Shown: piece by piece, positions 7,562-16,336 of the stretch
How positions within the stretch are numbered: the stretch's first letter is position 1
Layout of the letters: every line of letters begins with the position of its first letter
DNA from: Frigoribacterium sp. SL97
GTDB lineage: Bacteria > Actinomycetota > Actinomycetes > Actinomycetales > Microbacteriaceae
Assembly (NCBI RefSeq): GCF_026625765.1
Contig: NZ_CP113062.1
Coordinates: 3,100,001-3,164,000, forward strand
Direction: 5' to 3'
DNA length: 64,000 nt
Notes under the pieces: model-generated
What the model was told of the DNA's origin: nothing
Seen by the model: only the letters and a program-made list of their open reading frames with translations
Database searches by the model: none
Position numbers and translations under genes: made by a program

Positions 7562-8944
7562 TCAGGCGGGCGTCGTCTCCGTCTCGACGGCGCGCGAGAC
7601 GCGCACCATCTCGTCACGCTCCACGACCTTGACCCGGGCACGCTCGTGCTCGTGGGCCCCGCCGAGGGCGATCTCGTGCCCGTCGAGACGGTGCCAGCCC
7701 TCGAGGTCGGTGTACTCGACGCCGCGCTGCTCGAGCAGGGCCGGGATGGCCTCGTCGGACGGGTCGACCGGCTGCCACCAGCTGGCCTGGTCGTTGATGA
7801 GGTGCTTGATGGTCTCCATCGCGTCGCTCTTGGTGTGCCCGATGAGGCCGACGGGGCCGCGCTTGATCCAGCCGGTGGCGTAGACGCCGGGGACGATCTG
7901 GTTGTCGTCGTCCATCACCTGGCCCTCGTGGTTCGGGATCACGCCACGACGCTCGTCGAACGGGATGCCGTCGAGCGGAGAGCCGAAGTAGCCGACCGCG
8001 CGGTAGATGGCCCGGATCGGCACGTCGCGGAGCTCGCCCGTGCCCTCGACGCCGCCCTGCCCGTCGGGCCGGGTGCGCTCGTACCGGAAGGCCGCGACGC
8101 GACCGTCGGCATCGCCGACGACCTCGACGGGCTTGGCGTAGAAGTGCAGGTGCAGGCGACGCGACGCCGTCCCCACCTCGCGCTGGCGCCACTGGTTCAG
8201 CACCTTGTCGATGACGAACACCTGCTTGTTGGTCGCGATGGCCGTCTTGGACGCCTCGTCGTGGTCGAAGTCCTCGTCGTAGACGATCATGTCGACGTCA
8301 CGCACCTCGCCCAGCTCGCGGAGCTCGAGCGGCGTGAACTTGACCTGGGCCGGGCCCCGGCGTCCGAAGACGTGCACGTCGGTGATCGAGGACTGCTTGA
8401 GGCCCGCGTAGACGTTGTCGGGGATCTCGGTGGGCAACAGGTCGTCGGCGTGCTTGGCCAGGATGCGGGACACGTCGAGCGCGACGTTGCCGACGCCGAC
8501 GACGGCGACCGACGTCGCGTCGAGCGGCCAGGTGCGGGGGAAGTCGGGGTGACCGTCGAACCAGCTGACGAAGTCGGCCGCGCCGTAGCTGCCCTCGAGG
8601 TCGATGCCGGGGATGTCGAGGTCGGCGTCCTTGATGGCACCGGTCGAGAAGATGACGGCGTTGTAGTGCTTGCGCAGGTCGTCCAGCCCGATGTCGACGC
8701 CGTAGCGGACGTTGCCGAAGACCCTGATGTCGCCGCTGTCGAGCACGTCGCGCAGCGCGTTGACGATGCCCTTGATGCGGGGGTGGTCGGGGGCGACGCC
8801 GTAGCGCACGAGACCGTAGGGGGCCGGCAGCTGCTCGAAGAGGTCGATCGAGACGTCGAAGGCCTTCTCGGCCTTCGCGAGGATGTCGGCGGCGTAGATG
8901 CCGGCCGGTCCGGCGCCGACGATGGCCAGTCGCAAGGTGGTCAC
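7562..8944 (-). CDS. FAD-dependent ferredoxin/adrenodoxin-type NADP+ reductase (FprA-like)
   Basis: Flavoenzyme moving electrons between NADPH and ferredoxin, homologous to mycobacterial FprA and adrenodoxin reductase. It has 460 residues, cytosolic. The FAD dinucleotide fold appears at once (AIVGAGPAGIYAAD), the NADP-binding fold as VVGVGNVALDVSR, and FGRRGPAQVKFTPLELREL is typical of the family. The C-terminal half contains the conserved ATGWIKRGPVGLIGHTKSDA. The start is a GTG at 8944 with GGGAGA four bases upstream. A hairpin terminator follows. Confidence 0.92.
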   Translation of the reverse strand: MTTLRLAIVGAGPAGIYAADILAKAEKAFDVSIDLFEQLPAPYGLVRYGVAPDHPRIKGIVNALRDVLDSGDIRVFGNVRYGVDIGLDDLRKHYNAVIFSTGAIKDADLDIPGIDLEGSYGAADFVSWFDGHPDFPRTWPLDATSVAVVGVGNVALDVSRILAKHADDLLPTEIPDNVYAGLKQSSITDVHVFGRRGPAQVKFTPLELRELGEVRDVDMIVYDEDFDHDEASKTAIATNKQVFVIDKVLNQWRQREVGTASRRLHLHFYAKPVEVVGDADGRVAAFRYERTRPDGQGGVEGTGELRDVPIRAIYRAVGYFGSPLDGIPFDERRGVIPNHEGQVMDDDNQIVPGVYATGWIKRGPVGLIGHTKSDAMETIKHLINDQASWWQPVDPSDEAIPALLEQRGVEYTDLEGWHRLDGHEIALGGAHEHERARVKVVERDEMVRVSRAVETETTPA

Positions 8945-9035
8945 GGGTTCTCCCTAGATCTGGGGTGGCTCGGCGGGGCCGGCCGGTTGGACGATGGTGC
9001 TCGAGGACGAGACGGACGAGGAGGCGCGGCGCCGG

Positions 9036-10174
9036 TCAGGCGGACCGCTCGACCACGCGGTCGGCGAAGCGGGTGAGCGCCTTCTTCACGGGCCCGTCGG
9101 GCAGCGGGGACAGGGCGTCGAGGGCCTCGCGGGCCCACCGGTGAGCCTCGACCCGGGTGCGTTCGGTGACCTCGTGCTGACGGACGCGTCGGACCAGGTC
9201 GGCGAACTCGTCGTCGAGGTGGGCCGTCGCGTCGGCGAGCGACGCCGACGTGCCGCCCTCGAGGTTCGGTTCACCGCTCGACCCGTGGGCCGCGGCACGC
9301 GTGGCGTCGACGATGCGGTCGATCTCGGACAACAGCGACGACGCCTCGAGGTCGGCCTGCGCCAGCTGCCGCAGGTACAGCACCGGGAGCGTGACGACGC
9401 CGGCCCGCAGGTCGGTGCCGGCCTTCTTGCCGGTCTCCGCGGGCTGGTCGGACAGGTCGATGACGTCGTCGATCAGCTGGAAGGCGATGCCGATCTTCTC
9501 ACCGAACTCGGCGACGGGGGCGAGGTACTCACGCGGTGCCCCGCTGAACATGACGCCGGCGCGAGCGGCGGTCGAGATGAGCGACCCCGTCTTGTCGGCG
9601 AGCACGTCGATGTAGTGGGCGATCGGGTCGTCGCCTTCTCGTGGGCCGACCGTCTCGTGGAGCTGACCGAGGCAGAGCCGTTCGAAGGTCTCGGCCTGGA
9701 GCAGGATGGCCTCTTGGCCGAGCCCCGACACGATGGTGCTGGCCCGGGCGAACAGCAGGTCGCCGGCGAGGATCGCGACGTTGTTGCCCCACACCGTCTG
9801 GGCGCTGGGGACGCCGCGACGCATCTGCGCCTCGTCCATGACGTCGTCGTGGTAGAGCGAGGCGAGGTGGGTGATCTCGGTGGCCTGCGCCGAGGCGACG
9901 ATCCCGGGGTCGCGCCGTCGCCCAGCTGGGCGATGAGCAGCGTCAGCGTCGGCCGGACGCGCTTGCCGCCGGCCGCGAGGAGGTAGCGCGTCGTGGCGTC
10001 GGCGATGTCGTCGGCGAAGGCGATCTCGCGCAGCAACCCCTCTTCGACGAGCTCGAGCCCGTCGTCGACCGCGGCCACGAAACGACGCTCGGTCGGCGTG
10101 GCGAACAGCTTCTCGCCGAGGCCGAGCGAACGACCCAGCGAGTTGCGCTGCGCAGGAGGGGCGCCGGCGTTCAC
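9036..10174 (-). pseudogene. Polyprenyl (heptaprenyl-type) diphosphate synthase, frameshifted
   Basis: Trans-isoprenyl diphosphate synthase expected to make the menaquinone side chain. The N-terminal part (GTG at 10174, ending QLGDGATPG) and the C-terminal part (IVASAQATEITHL onward) lie in different frames that meet at the G/C run 9903-9909. The total of 1,139 bases is one short of 380 codons, so one base appears to be missing. Otherwise the protein looks intact, with both Asp-rich motifs (LYHDDVMDE and LIDDVIDLSD). The GTG overlaps the menG stop by four bases. The enzyme should be essential, so a sequencing error is likely; true loss is the alternative. Confidence 0.85.
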
Positions 10175-10911
10175 GACGTGGCCCGCTTCGACCGCGAGGA
10201 GGAGCGCGCGGCGCCCGACGCCGGCTTGCGACCCCGGTGCAGGGCGACGATGCCGAAGCTGAGGTCGCGGTGGGCGACGCGGGTGAACCCGGCGCCGCGG
10301 ATCCACTGGCTGAGGACCTGCTGCTCCGGCCACTGCTCGATGGACTCGGCCAGGTACGAGTAGGCCGGGCCGTTGCTGCTGGTGACCTTGGCGACGAGGG
10401 GCATGCCGTACTTGAGGTAGGCCCGGTAGGCGGCGCGCAGGAGACCGAACGGCGGAGTGGAGAACTCGCAGACGACGAGGCGGCCACCGGGCTTGAGCAC
10501 GCGGTTCATCTCGGCCAGCGCGACCTTGGGCCGGTTCACGTTGCGCAGCCCGAACGAGATGGTGACGGCGTCGAACGTGTCGTCGTCGAAGGGCAGCGAC
10601 TCGGCGTTGCCTTCGACGAACTCGAGCTCGGGGTGGCGTTCGCGGCCGACCTCGACCATGCCCTTCGAGAAGTCGAGGGCGACGACCTCGGCACCCCGCT
10701 GCGCTATGGCCGCCGAGCTGGTGCCCGTGCCGGCTGCGATGTCGAGGACCTTGTCGGCCGGACCGGCACCGATCGCCTTCACGGTGGCGATGCGCCACAG
10801 GACGGCGTTGCCCGCCGAGAGCACGTCGTTCGTGCGGTCGTAATGGCGCGCGACGCCGTCGAACATCGAGGCGACCTCGTCGGGTTGCTTGTTCATGTCG
10901 GCCTTGGTCAC
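10171..10911 (-). CDS. menG: Demethylmenaquinone methyltransferase
   Basis: SAM-dependent C-methyltransferase (UbiE/MenG) that performs the last step of menaquinone synthesis. About 246 residues. The SAM motif VLDIAAGTGTSSAAIA, the family block FDAVTISFGLRNV and the FGLLRAAYRAYLKYGMP region are clear. The start is the GTG at 10911 (VTKADMNKQ), supported by TAGGAT eight bases upstream; the ATG 12 bases further in is a minor alternative. It forms a coupled pair with the polyprenyl synthase (GTGA overlap) and faces menF across 52 bases. Confidence 0.94.
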   Translation of the reverse strand: MTKADMNKQPDEVASMFDGVARHYDRTNDVLSAGNAVLWRIATVKAIGAGPADKVLDIAAGTGTSSAAIAQRGAEVVALDFSKGMVEVGRERHPELEFVEGNAESLPFDDDTFDAVTISFGLRNVNRPKVALAEMNRVLKPGGRLVVCEFSTPPFGLLRAAYRAYLKYGMPLVAKVTSSNGPAYSYLAESIEQWPEQQVLSQWIRGAGFTRVAHRDLSFGIVALHRGRKPASGAARSSSRSKRATS

Positions 10912-10919
10912 GATGGTGG

Positions 10920-10925
10920 ATCCTA
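10920..10925 (-). promoter_or_regulatory. -10 box TAGGAT, leaderless menG
   Basis: On the minus strand TAGGAT is followed by eight bases and the GTG at 10911. It is the only candidate promoter for menG and the polyprenyl synthase in the 52-base divergent gap. Confidence 0.5.
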
Positions 10926-10951
10926 CCGTCAAGCACTGGGGGTGTCCCGAG

Positions 10952-10957
10952 TAGGGT
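10952..10957 (+). promoter_or_regulatory. -10 box TAGGGT, leaderless menF
   Basis: TAGGGT is followed by six bases and the GTG at 10964. With the menG box it makes two closely spaced divergent promoters, allowing joint control of menaquinone genes. Confidence 0.5.
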
Positions 10958-10963
10958 CGACGA

Positions 10964-12196
10964 GTGAAGTCCCCCGCGTCCCGCGCTCCGTCACTCGCCG
11001 TCCGCACCACGCGAATCGACCACGTCAGCCCGTTGCTCGACGTCGTCGACCGGGCGCGTCCGCTGGTCTTCGTCCGCGGCGGGGCGGGCATGGCGGGCGT
11101 CGGCGAGGCCCTCCGTCTCGAGTTCTCCGGGCCCGACCGCATGACCGAGGCCGCCGACGCCTGGCGTGCCGTGGCGGCCTCCGCCACGGTGCACGACGAG
11201 GTCGGCGTGCCCGGTACCGGGTTGGTCGCGTTCGGCTCGTTCGCGTTCGACGACGAGTCCGCCGAGACGAGCGTGCTGATCGTCCCGAGCATCGTCATCG
11301 GACGGCGCGACGGGGTCGCCTGGATCACGAGGGTGGACGACGCCGAGCTGCCCGCGGGGAAGCCGGTCGGCGCCTCCGTCCGCCTCTCGCTGGCCGACGG
11401 CGCCCTCGACGCCGGCGGCTACGCGACGGCCGTGGCCCGGGCCGTCGACGCCATCGGCGCCGGTCGGGTCAGCAAGGTCGTGCTCGCACGCGACCTCGTG
11501 GGCACGTTGCCCCCCGAGGCCGACCTGCGCCTCGTCGCCGCCACCCTGCTCACCGCGTACCCCGACTGCTACGCCTTCGCCGTCGACGGACTGATCGGGG
11601 CGAGCCCCGAGACGCTCGTCAAGTCCGAACGGGGCGAGGTGTCGGCCCGGGTCCTCGCCGGAAGCGCGGCCCGTGGCGTCGACGCGGCCACCGACGAGCA
11701 GGCCGCCCTCGCCCTGGCGACGTCTCCGAAGGACCTCGACGAACACGCCTTCGCCCTGCGCAGCCTGTTGCTGTCGCTCGGACCGCACGCCCGGGACGTC
11801 GTGACGGGCGAGCAGCCCTTCACCCTGCGCCTCCCCAACCTCTGGCACCTGGCCAGCGACGTGCGGGGCCGCCTGACCGACGGGTCGAGCTCGCTCGACC
11901 TCATCGCCTCGCTGCACCCGACGGCGGCCGTCGCCGGCACCCCGACGCAGGAGGCGCTGGCCCTGATCCGAGAACTCGAACCGTTCGACCGTGGTCGCTA
12001 CGCGGGGCCCGTCGGCTGGGTCGGTGCCGACGGCGACGGCGGGTGGGCCATCGCCCTCCGGTGTGCCCAGGTCGACCGGGACGGCTCGGTGCGGGCGTTC
12101 GCGGGGGCCGGCGTCGTCGCCGAGTCCGTGCCCGAGAGGGAGGTGGCCGAGACGGCCATGAAGTTCCGCCCCGTGGTCGACGCCTTCAGCCGATGA
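10964..12196 (+). CDS. menF: Isochorismate synthase
   Basis: Mg-dependent chorismate-binding enzyme converting chorismate to isochorismate, the first committed step of menaquinone synthesis. 410 residues. The chorismate-binding domain fills the C-terminal two thirds: SKVVLARDLVG, SPETLVKSERGEVSARVLAGSA (read in two parts), HPTAAVAGTPTQEAL, and the metal-binding tail GAGVVAESVPEREVAETAMKF. A siderophore-type EntC/DhbC is excluded only by context, but the neighbours are all menaquinone genes. The stop overlaps the start of the next gene (ATGA). Confidence 0.9.
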   Translation: MKSPASRAPSLAVRTTRIDHVSPLLDVVDRARPLVFVRGGAGMAGVGEALRLEFSGPDRMTEAADAWRAVAASATVHDEVGVPGTGLVAFGSFAFDDESAETSVLIVPSIVIGRRDGVAWITRVDDAELPAGKPVGASVRLSLADGALDAGGYATAVARAVDAIGAGRVSKVVLARDLVGTLPPEADLRLVAATLLTAYPDCYAFAVDGLIGASPETLVKSERGEVSARVLAGSAARGVDAATDEQAALALATSPKDLDEHAFALRSLLLSLGPHARDVVTGEQPFTLRLPNLWHLASDVRGRLTDGSSSLDLIASLHPTAAVAGTPTQEALALIRELEPFDRGRYAGPVGWVGADGDGGWAIALRCAQVDRDGSVRAFAGAGVVAESVPEREVAETAMKFRPVVDAFSR

Positions 12197-13602
12197 CCGC
12201 GCCCGCCCCCGCGACGACGTGGTCGCGTCCGGTCGCCCTCGTCGTGGCGGCCGCGTTCTTCATGGAGAACCTCGACGCCACCATCCTGTCGACGGCGACC
12301 GCCACGATCGCGACCGACTTCGGCGTCCAGCCCGCGCAGCTCGGACTCGCCGTGACCGGCTACCTCGTCGCCGTGGCGGCGTTCATCCCGCTGGGCGCCT
12401 GGCTCGCCGAACGCTGGGGCGCCCGCCGCGTGTTCCTCGCGGCCGTCGTGCTCTTCGTCCTCGCCTCGGTCGCCTGTGCCGCGAGCACCGACCTGGTCGC
12501 CCTCACGACCTCCCGGGTCGTGCAGGGCTTCGCGGGCAGCATGATGGTGCCGATCGGCCGACTGATCGTCCTCCGCAGCACCGAGAAGTCCGAGCTGATC
12601 CGGGCGATCGCCTACCTCACCTGGCCCGCGCTCGTGGCTCCGGTCGTCGCGCCGCTGCTCGGAGGACTGCTCACCGAGCACCTCGGCTGGCAGTGGGTGT
12701 TCCTGGTCAACGTCCCGGTCGGCTTCGCGCTGCTCGCGGTCGCCTGGAGGGTCGTCCCCTCCCCCGAGGTCGGTGACCGTCAGCCTCTCGACCTGGTCGG
12801 TCTGGTGCTCGTGGCGGGATCGATCGTGGCACTGGTGCTGGCGTTCGAGCTGCTCGGCGAGCCCACGACGCTCGTGCCGGGCGTGCTGCTGGCCGTCCTG
12901 GCGGTGGTGCTCGGCCTCGTGGCCGTGCGGTGGTTCCGTCGGGCGGCGCACCCGTTGCTCGACCTCACGGCCTTCCGCATCGGGTCGTTCCGCGTGACGA
13001 ACCTCAGCGGATCGCTTTACCGGGCCGTCGTGAACGGCATCCCCTTCGTCGTCCCGCTGCTGCTGCAGGACGGTTTCGGCTGGTCGCCGGTCGAGGCGGG
13101 ACTCATGCTCATGTGGGTGTTCGTCGGCAACCTGGCCGTCAAACCGTTCACGACGCCGCTGCTGAAGCGCTTCCGCGTGGTGCCGATCATCGTCGTCGCG
13201 ACGGTGGCCCTCGCGGCGACCTTCGTCGCGGCCGCGCTGGTCGGCCCCGACACCTCGCCGGTCGTCGTGGCGGGGGTGCTGCTGCTCAGCGGCGTCTTCC
13301 GGTCCGTCGGCTTCACGGCCTACAACACGCTGCAGTTCGCCGACGTCCCGGCCGAGATGATCGGGCCCGCCAACGCCATCGCGTCCATCACGAGCCAACT
13401 CGCCGTGGGGCTCGGCGTCGCCGCGACGGCACTGGCCGTCCGCGTGGCCGACCTCGCGATCTCGACCGACGGCCCGGCACCCGCGGCGTCCGGGTACCAG
13501 GCCGCGTTGATCGTGCTGGCCGTGCTGGCCCTGCTCAGCCTGATCGAGGGGCTGCGGCTGCCCAAGGGGACCGGCGACGCGTTGCGGAGCCGCGCCTCCT
13601 GA
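12193..13602 (+). CDS. MFS transporter (DHA2-like, drug/H+ antiporter type)
   Basis: Integral membrane exporter of about 469 residues with 12-14 hydrophobic segments. The N-terminal FFMENLDATILSTATATIATDF matches the motif of 14-helix drug efflux MFS proteins, and GAWLAERWGARRVFLAA is the cytoplasmic loop motif of the superfamily. Its ATG overlaps the menF stop, so it is translated from the menF transcript; a functional link to menaquinone is not evident. The last codons overlap a copy of the AGGAGGCGCGG motif (reverse) at 13590-13600. Confidence 0.9.
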   Translation: MTAPAPATTWSRPVALVVAAAFFMENLDATILSTATATIATDFGVQPAQLGLAVTGYLVAVAAFIPLGAWLAERWGARRVFLAAVVLFVLASVACAASTDLVALTTSRVVQGFAGSMMVPIGRLIVLRSTEKSELIRAIAYLTWPALVAPVVAPLLGGLLTEHLGWQWVFLVNVPVGFALLAVAWRVVPSPEVGDRQPLDLVGLVLVAGSIVALVLAFELLGEPTTLVPGVLLAVLAVVLGLVAVRWFRRAAHPLLDLTAFRIGSFRVTNLSGSLYRAVVNGIPFVVPLLLQDGFGWSPVEAGLMLMWVFVGNLAVKPFTTPLLKRFRVVPIIVVATVALAATFVAAALVGPDTSPVVVAGVLLLSGVFRSVGFTAYNTLQFADVPAEMIGPANAIASITSQLAVGLGVAATALAVRVADLAISTDGPAPAASGYQAALIVLAVLALLSLIEGLRLPKGTGDALRSRAS

Positions 13603-13609
13603 CGTCCGG

Positions 13610-15307
13610 TCAGCGACCGCAGACGGCCAGCGGGACCTCGTTGGCGGCCCCCAGCACCGCCGGTCCCCCGACGAGGACGACCTCGAAGACGCGGGCGTCG
13701 AGCACGGCTCGCTCCGTCGCCGGCGGGACACAGTCTCGCTCGCTCAGGACGAGCGAGGCACCTTCGCGGGCGGCGACCGCACCCGCGACCAGCGCATCGG
13801 CGAATCCCCGTCCGCTCGCCACGAAGATCGTCTCGGAGTCACCACCGACGAGTGCGGCGGCCGTCTCGTAGCGATCGACTCCGGCGCGACGCTCGGTGAC
13901 GAGAAAGGGCTCCTGCTCGACGAGACTGGCTTCGTACGCCCGGGAGATGCTCGCCGTCCCGCCGACGAGGATGGCCCGGGCCTTGCCCAGCTCGACCATC
14001 AGGGCCCTCGTCGGAGCGTCGGCGGCCGACTGAGCACCTCGGACGAGGACGACCGGGGCGTCGTCCCGATGAGCGGCAGGACCTGCGGCCAGGGCATCCG
14101 GGAACGCCTCACCCGTGGCGAGGTAGATCCTCTCGCCGGTCGACGAGCCGAGGAACGAGTGACGCGCCACCAGGCGCGAGGTCTCGTAGCGGTCCGCTCC
14201 ACCGAGCCTCGTGATCGCCGGTTGCCACGAGGCCAGCTGCTCGTAGACCTGGGCGGAGACCGCGGCCGGCCCACCCACGACCACGATGCGCTCGGGGGCG
14301 AGGCGCTCGATGACCGCCACGGTGGCTGCGGGGAGGGCATCCCGGTCGGTCATCGCGAGGGCCCCGCCCTCGTGGGCTGCCGCAGGGCCCGCGCTGAGCG
14401 CGTCCGGGAAGTTCAGCCCGTTCGCGACGTAGAGGACGGGGACCCGAGGCGTGGCACCGTTCGTGGAAGGAAAGCCCCAGGGCGACGACAGGACCGCTGC
14501 TCCGGTGCCGAACCGGTCGTCCCCGGCCACTCGTGTCGTCGTGAAGGTCCGTTCGGTGAGGACGACGTCGAGACCGGTGATCTTTTGTCCGGGACCGATG
14601 ACGATGTCCTCGGCATCGGCGAACCGCCGACCCGCCGGCCAGTACAGGTCGTCGTGGACCCTCGATGACTGCGAGGACCCGTCTCCGAAGCTCAGGCGAT
14701 AGGTGCCCGGGCGCAGGAGGGGGAACTCCCAGCGACCGTCCTCGCTCGCCGTGGACTCGGAGCCCTCGTCCTTGTAACCACCGGTGGTGGGGTTCTTCCA
14801 CCAGATCGTCACGCGGGCGTACGGCAGCGGCACCGTCCTCCCGTCGACGACCGCCGACACCTGGCCCGACAGGAGCTGGGACAGGATGAGCGGGAGATCG
14901 CCGACCGAGGCCGCCGACCCGTCGGCGGGAACGTCCACCCAGAATCGAGGGGACCCATAACGGTACGGACCGGGATACGGCGCTTCGAGCGTGACGTACC
15001 ACCGGCCCGGCGTGACTCCGGTGAACGTGAAGGTCCCGTCGGGCCGACGCTCGAGCGAGGGGACCGGGACCTCGTCCGGGGTGGTCCCGGGTGAGACGGC
15101 CGTCAACCGACCGGCGGACGACGGCACCATCGAACCATCGGCCGTCTGGGCCGTGACCCGACCGGTGATGCTCCCGATCGGCGTCGTGCCGAGCGGGGCG
15201 GCGCCGGCCGGGGCGACGACGAGCCAGGACGCGACGACGGCGACGACGAGAGCGAGGGAGAAGACCACCGCGGTAGGACCGCCACGGAGGGGCGAGATGA
15301 CGAGCAT
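13610..15307 (-). CDS. Secreted protein with three cell-wall-binding repeats (CW_binding_2)
   Basis: Exported 565-residue protein. A hydrophobic stretch at about 13-36 ending in GAAP is a signal peptide. Next come two regions resembling carboxypeptidase-regulatory/Ig-like folds (FTGVTPGRWYVTLEAPYPG and LLRPGTYRLSFGDG). The C-terminal half is three tandem cell-wall-binding repeats of about 95 residues, each with R-aGdDR(F/Y)-T and a-G-nFpDALsAG motifs. Such repeats anchor proteins to the wall in Gram-positive bacteria. No catalytic domain is seen. It could be a surface scaffold or adhesin. Confidence 0.87.
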   Translation of the reverse strand: MLVISPLRGGPTAVVFSLALVVAVVASWLVVAPAGAAPLGTTPIGSITGRVTAQTADGSMVPSSAGRLTAVSPGTTPDEVPVPSLERRPDGTFTFTGVTPGRWYVTLEAPYPGPYRYGSPRFWVDVPADGSAASVGDLPLILSQLLSGQVSAVVDGRTVPLPYARVTIWWKNPTTGGYKDEGSESTASEDGRWEFPLLRPGTYRLSFGDGSSQSSRVHDDLYWPAGRRFADAEDIVIGPGQKITGLDVVLTERTFTTTRVAGDDRFGTGAAVLSSPWGFPSTNGATPRVPVLYVANGLNFPDALSAGPAAAHEGGALAMTDRDALPAATVAVIERLAPERIVVVGGPAAVSAQVYEQLASWQPAITRLGGADRYETSRLVARHSFLGSSTGERIYLATGEAFPDALAAGPAAHRDDAPVVLVRGAQSAADAPTRALMVELGKARAILVGGTASISRAYEASLVEQEPFLVTERRAGVDRYETAAALVGGDSETIFVASGRGFADALVAGAVAAREGASLVLSERDCVPPATERAVLDARVFEVVLVGGPAVLGAANEVPLAVCGR

Positions 15308-15431
15308 GAGGCATTGTCAGGGACCGGGGGACCCGTGAGCAACACGCGTACCCCGAACCGTACCGTTCGACGACCGGCGATCGCCGGAGGCACCTGAACG
15401 GACGCGTCCGACCCGAGCGGACTGTCCCCCG

Positions 15432-16283
15432 CTACGACGTCGCGAGCTTCGTCTTCTCGAGCTCGACGTCGAACTGCGCGACGGGCCAGTCGAGCCCGCG
15501 CGACGCGAGGGCGTCGATCAGCAGCTTCTGGACGGCGACCCGGGCGTACCACTTGCGATCGGCCGGCACGACGAACCACGGGGCGGTCCCGGTCGACGTG
15601 CGACGGATCGCCGTCTCGTAGGCGTCTTGGTAGTCGTTCCAGACGAGACGCTCCTCGAGGTCGCCGGGGTTGTACTTCCAGTGCTTGTCGGGGCGGTCGA
15701 GTCGGTCCGCGAGGCGTTCCTTCTGCTCGTCGGACGAGATGTGCAGCATCACCTTGACCAGCGTGGTGCCGTTCGCGACGAGCTCGTCCTCGAACTCGAC
15801 GATGTCGGCGTACCGCTGTTCGATGTCCTCGGGCGGCGCGAGGCGGCGCACCTTGCCGATCAGCACGTCCTCGTAGTGCGAGCGGTCGAAGACCCCGATC
15901 ATGCCGGGGCCGGGCAGCTCGCGCCGCACCCGCCACAGGAAGTCGTGCGCGAGCTCGTCGGGCGTCGGCGACTTGAAGGCATGGTGCGCGACGCCCTGGG
16001 GGTCGACGGCGCCCACGACGTGCCGGACGATGCCGCCCTTGCCGGCGGTGTCCATCGCCTGCAGGACCAACAGCACGTTGCCGGTGCTGCCCCCGCTCCG
16101 GCTCTGCGCGAACATCTTCTCCTGGAGCTCGCTCAGGGTCTCGCGACCCGACTCGAGCGCCTGCTGTGCGTACGCCTTGTCACCCGCGAAGCCCGGGGTG
16201 GACGAGGTGTCGACGTCGGCGAGCACGAAGCCCTCACCGGCTCGGAGGGACTGGGAGGGCGGGGTCGTCCACGTCTTGGCCAT
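15432..16283 (-). CDS. Polyphosphate kinase 2 family protein
   Basis: Cytosolic PPK2-type phosphotransferase of 283 residues, using polyphosphate to phosphorylate nucleotides (NMP or NDP). It has a P-loop in LQAMDTAGKGGIVRHV and a Walker B in FDRSHYEDVLI, with the lid-region arginines RLADRLDRPDKHWKYNPGDL. The subclass is probably the single-domain class that makes ADP or ATP; the exact substrate is not readable. The ATG at 16283 lies seven bases after TAGGGT, so the mRNA should be leaderless. The 123-base gap downstream (15308-15431) holds no gene. Confidence 0.92.
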   Translation of the reverse strand: MAKTWTTPPSQSLRAGEGFVLADVDTSSTPGFAGDKAYAQQALESGRETLSELQEKMFAQSRSGGSTGNVLLVLQAMDTAGKGGIVRHVVGAVDPQGVAHHAFKSPTPDELAHDFLWRVRRELPGPGMIGVFDRSHYEDVLIGKVRRLAPPEDIEQRYADIVEFEDELVANGTTLVKVMLHISSDEQKERLADRLDRPDKHWKYNPGDLEERLVWNDYQDAYETAIRRTSTGTAPWFVVPADRKWYARVAVQKLLIDALASRGLDWPVAQFDVELEKTKLATS

Positions 16284-16290
16284 GCCCTCG

Positions 16291-16296
16291 ACCCTA
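16291..16296 (-). promoter_or_regulatory. -10 box TAGGGT, leaderless PPK2
   Basis: On the minus strand TAGGGT is followed by seven bases and the ATG at 16283, between the menD stop and PPK2. Confidence 0.5.
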
Positions 16297-16336
16297 CGAC
16301 CGAGCGACCCGATCCGCCCTGGCGTGGCGCGGACGC

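Noticed and set aside
9903..9909. Programmed frameshifting in the polyprenyl synthase
   Set aside because: No slippery heptamer of the known types with a following pseudoknot was recognised. A missing base in a G/C run is simpler.
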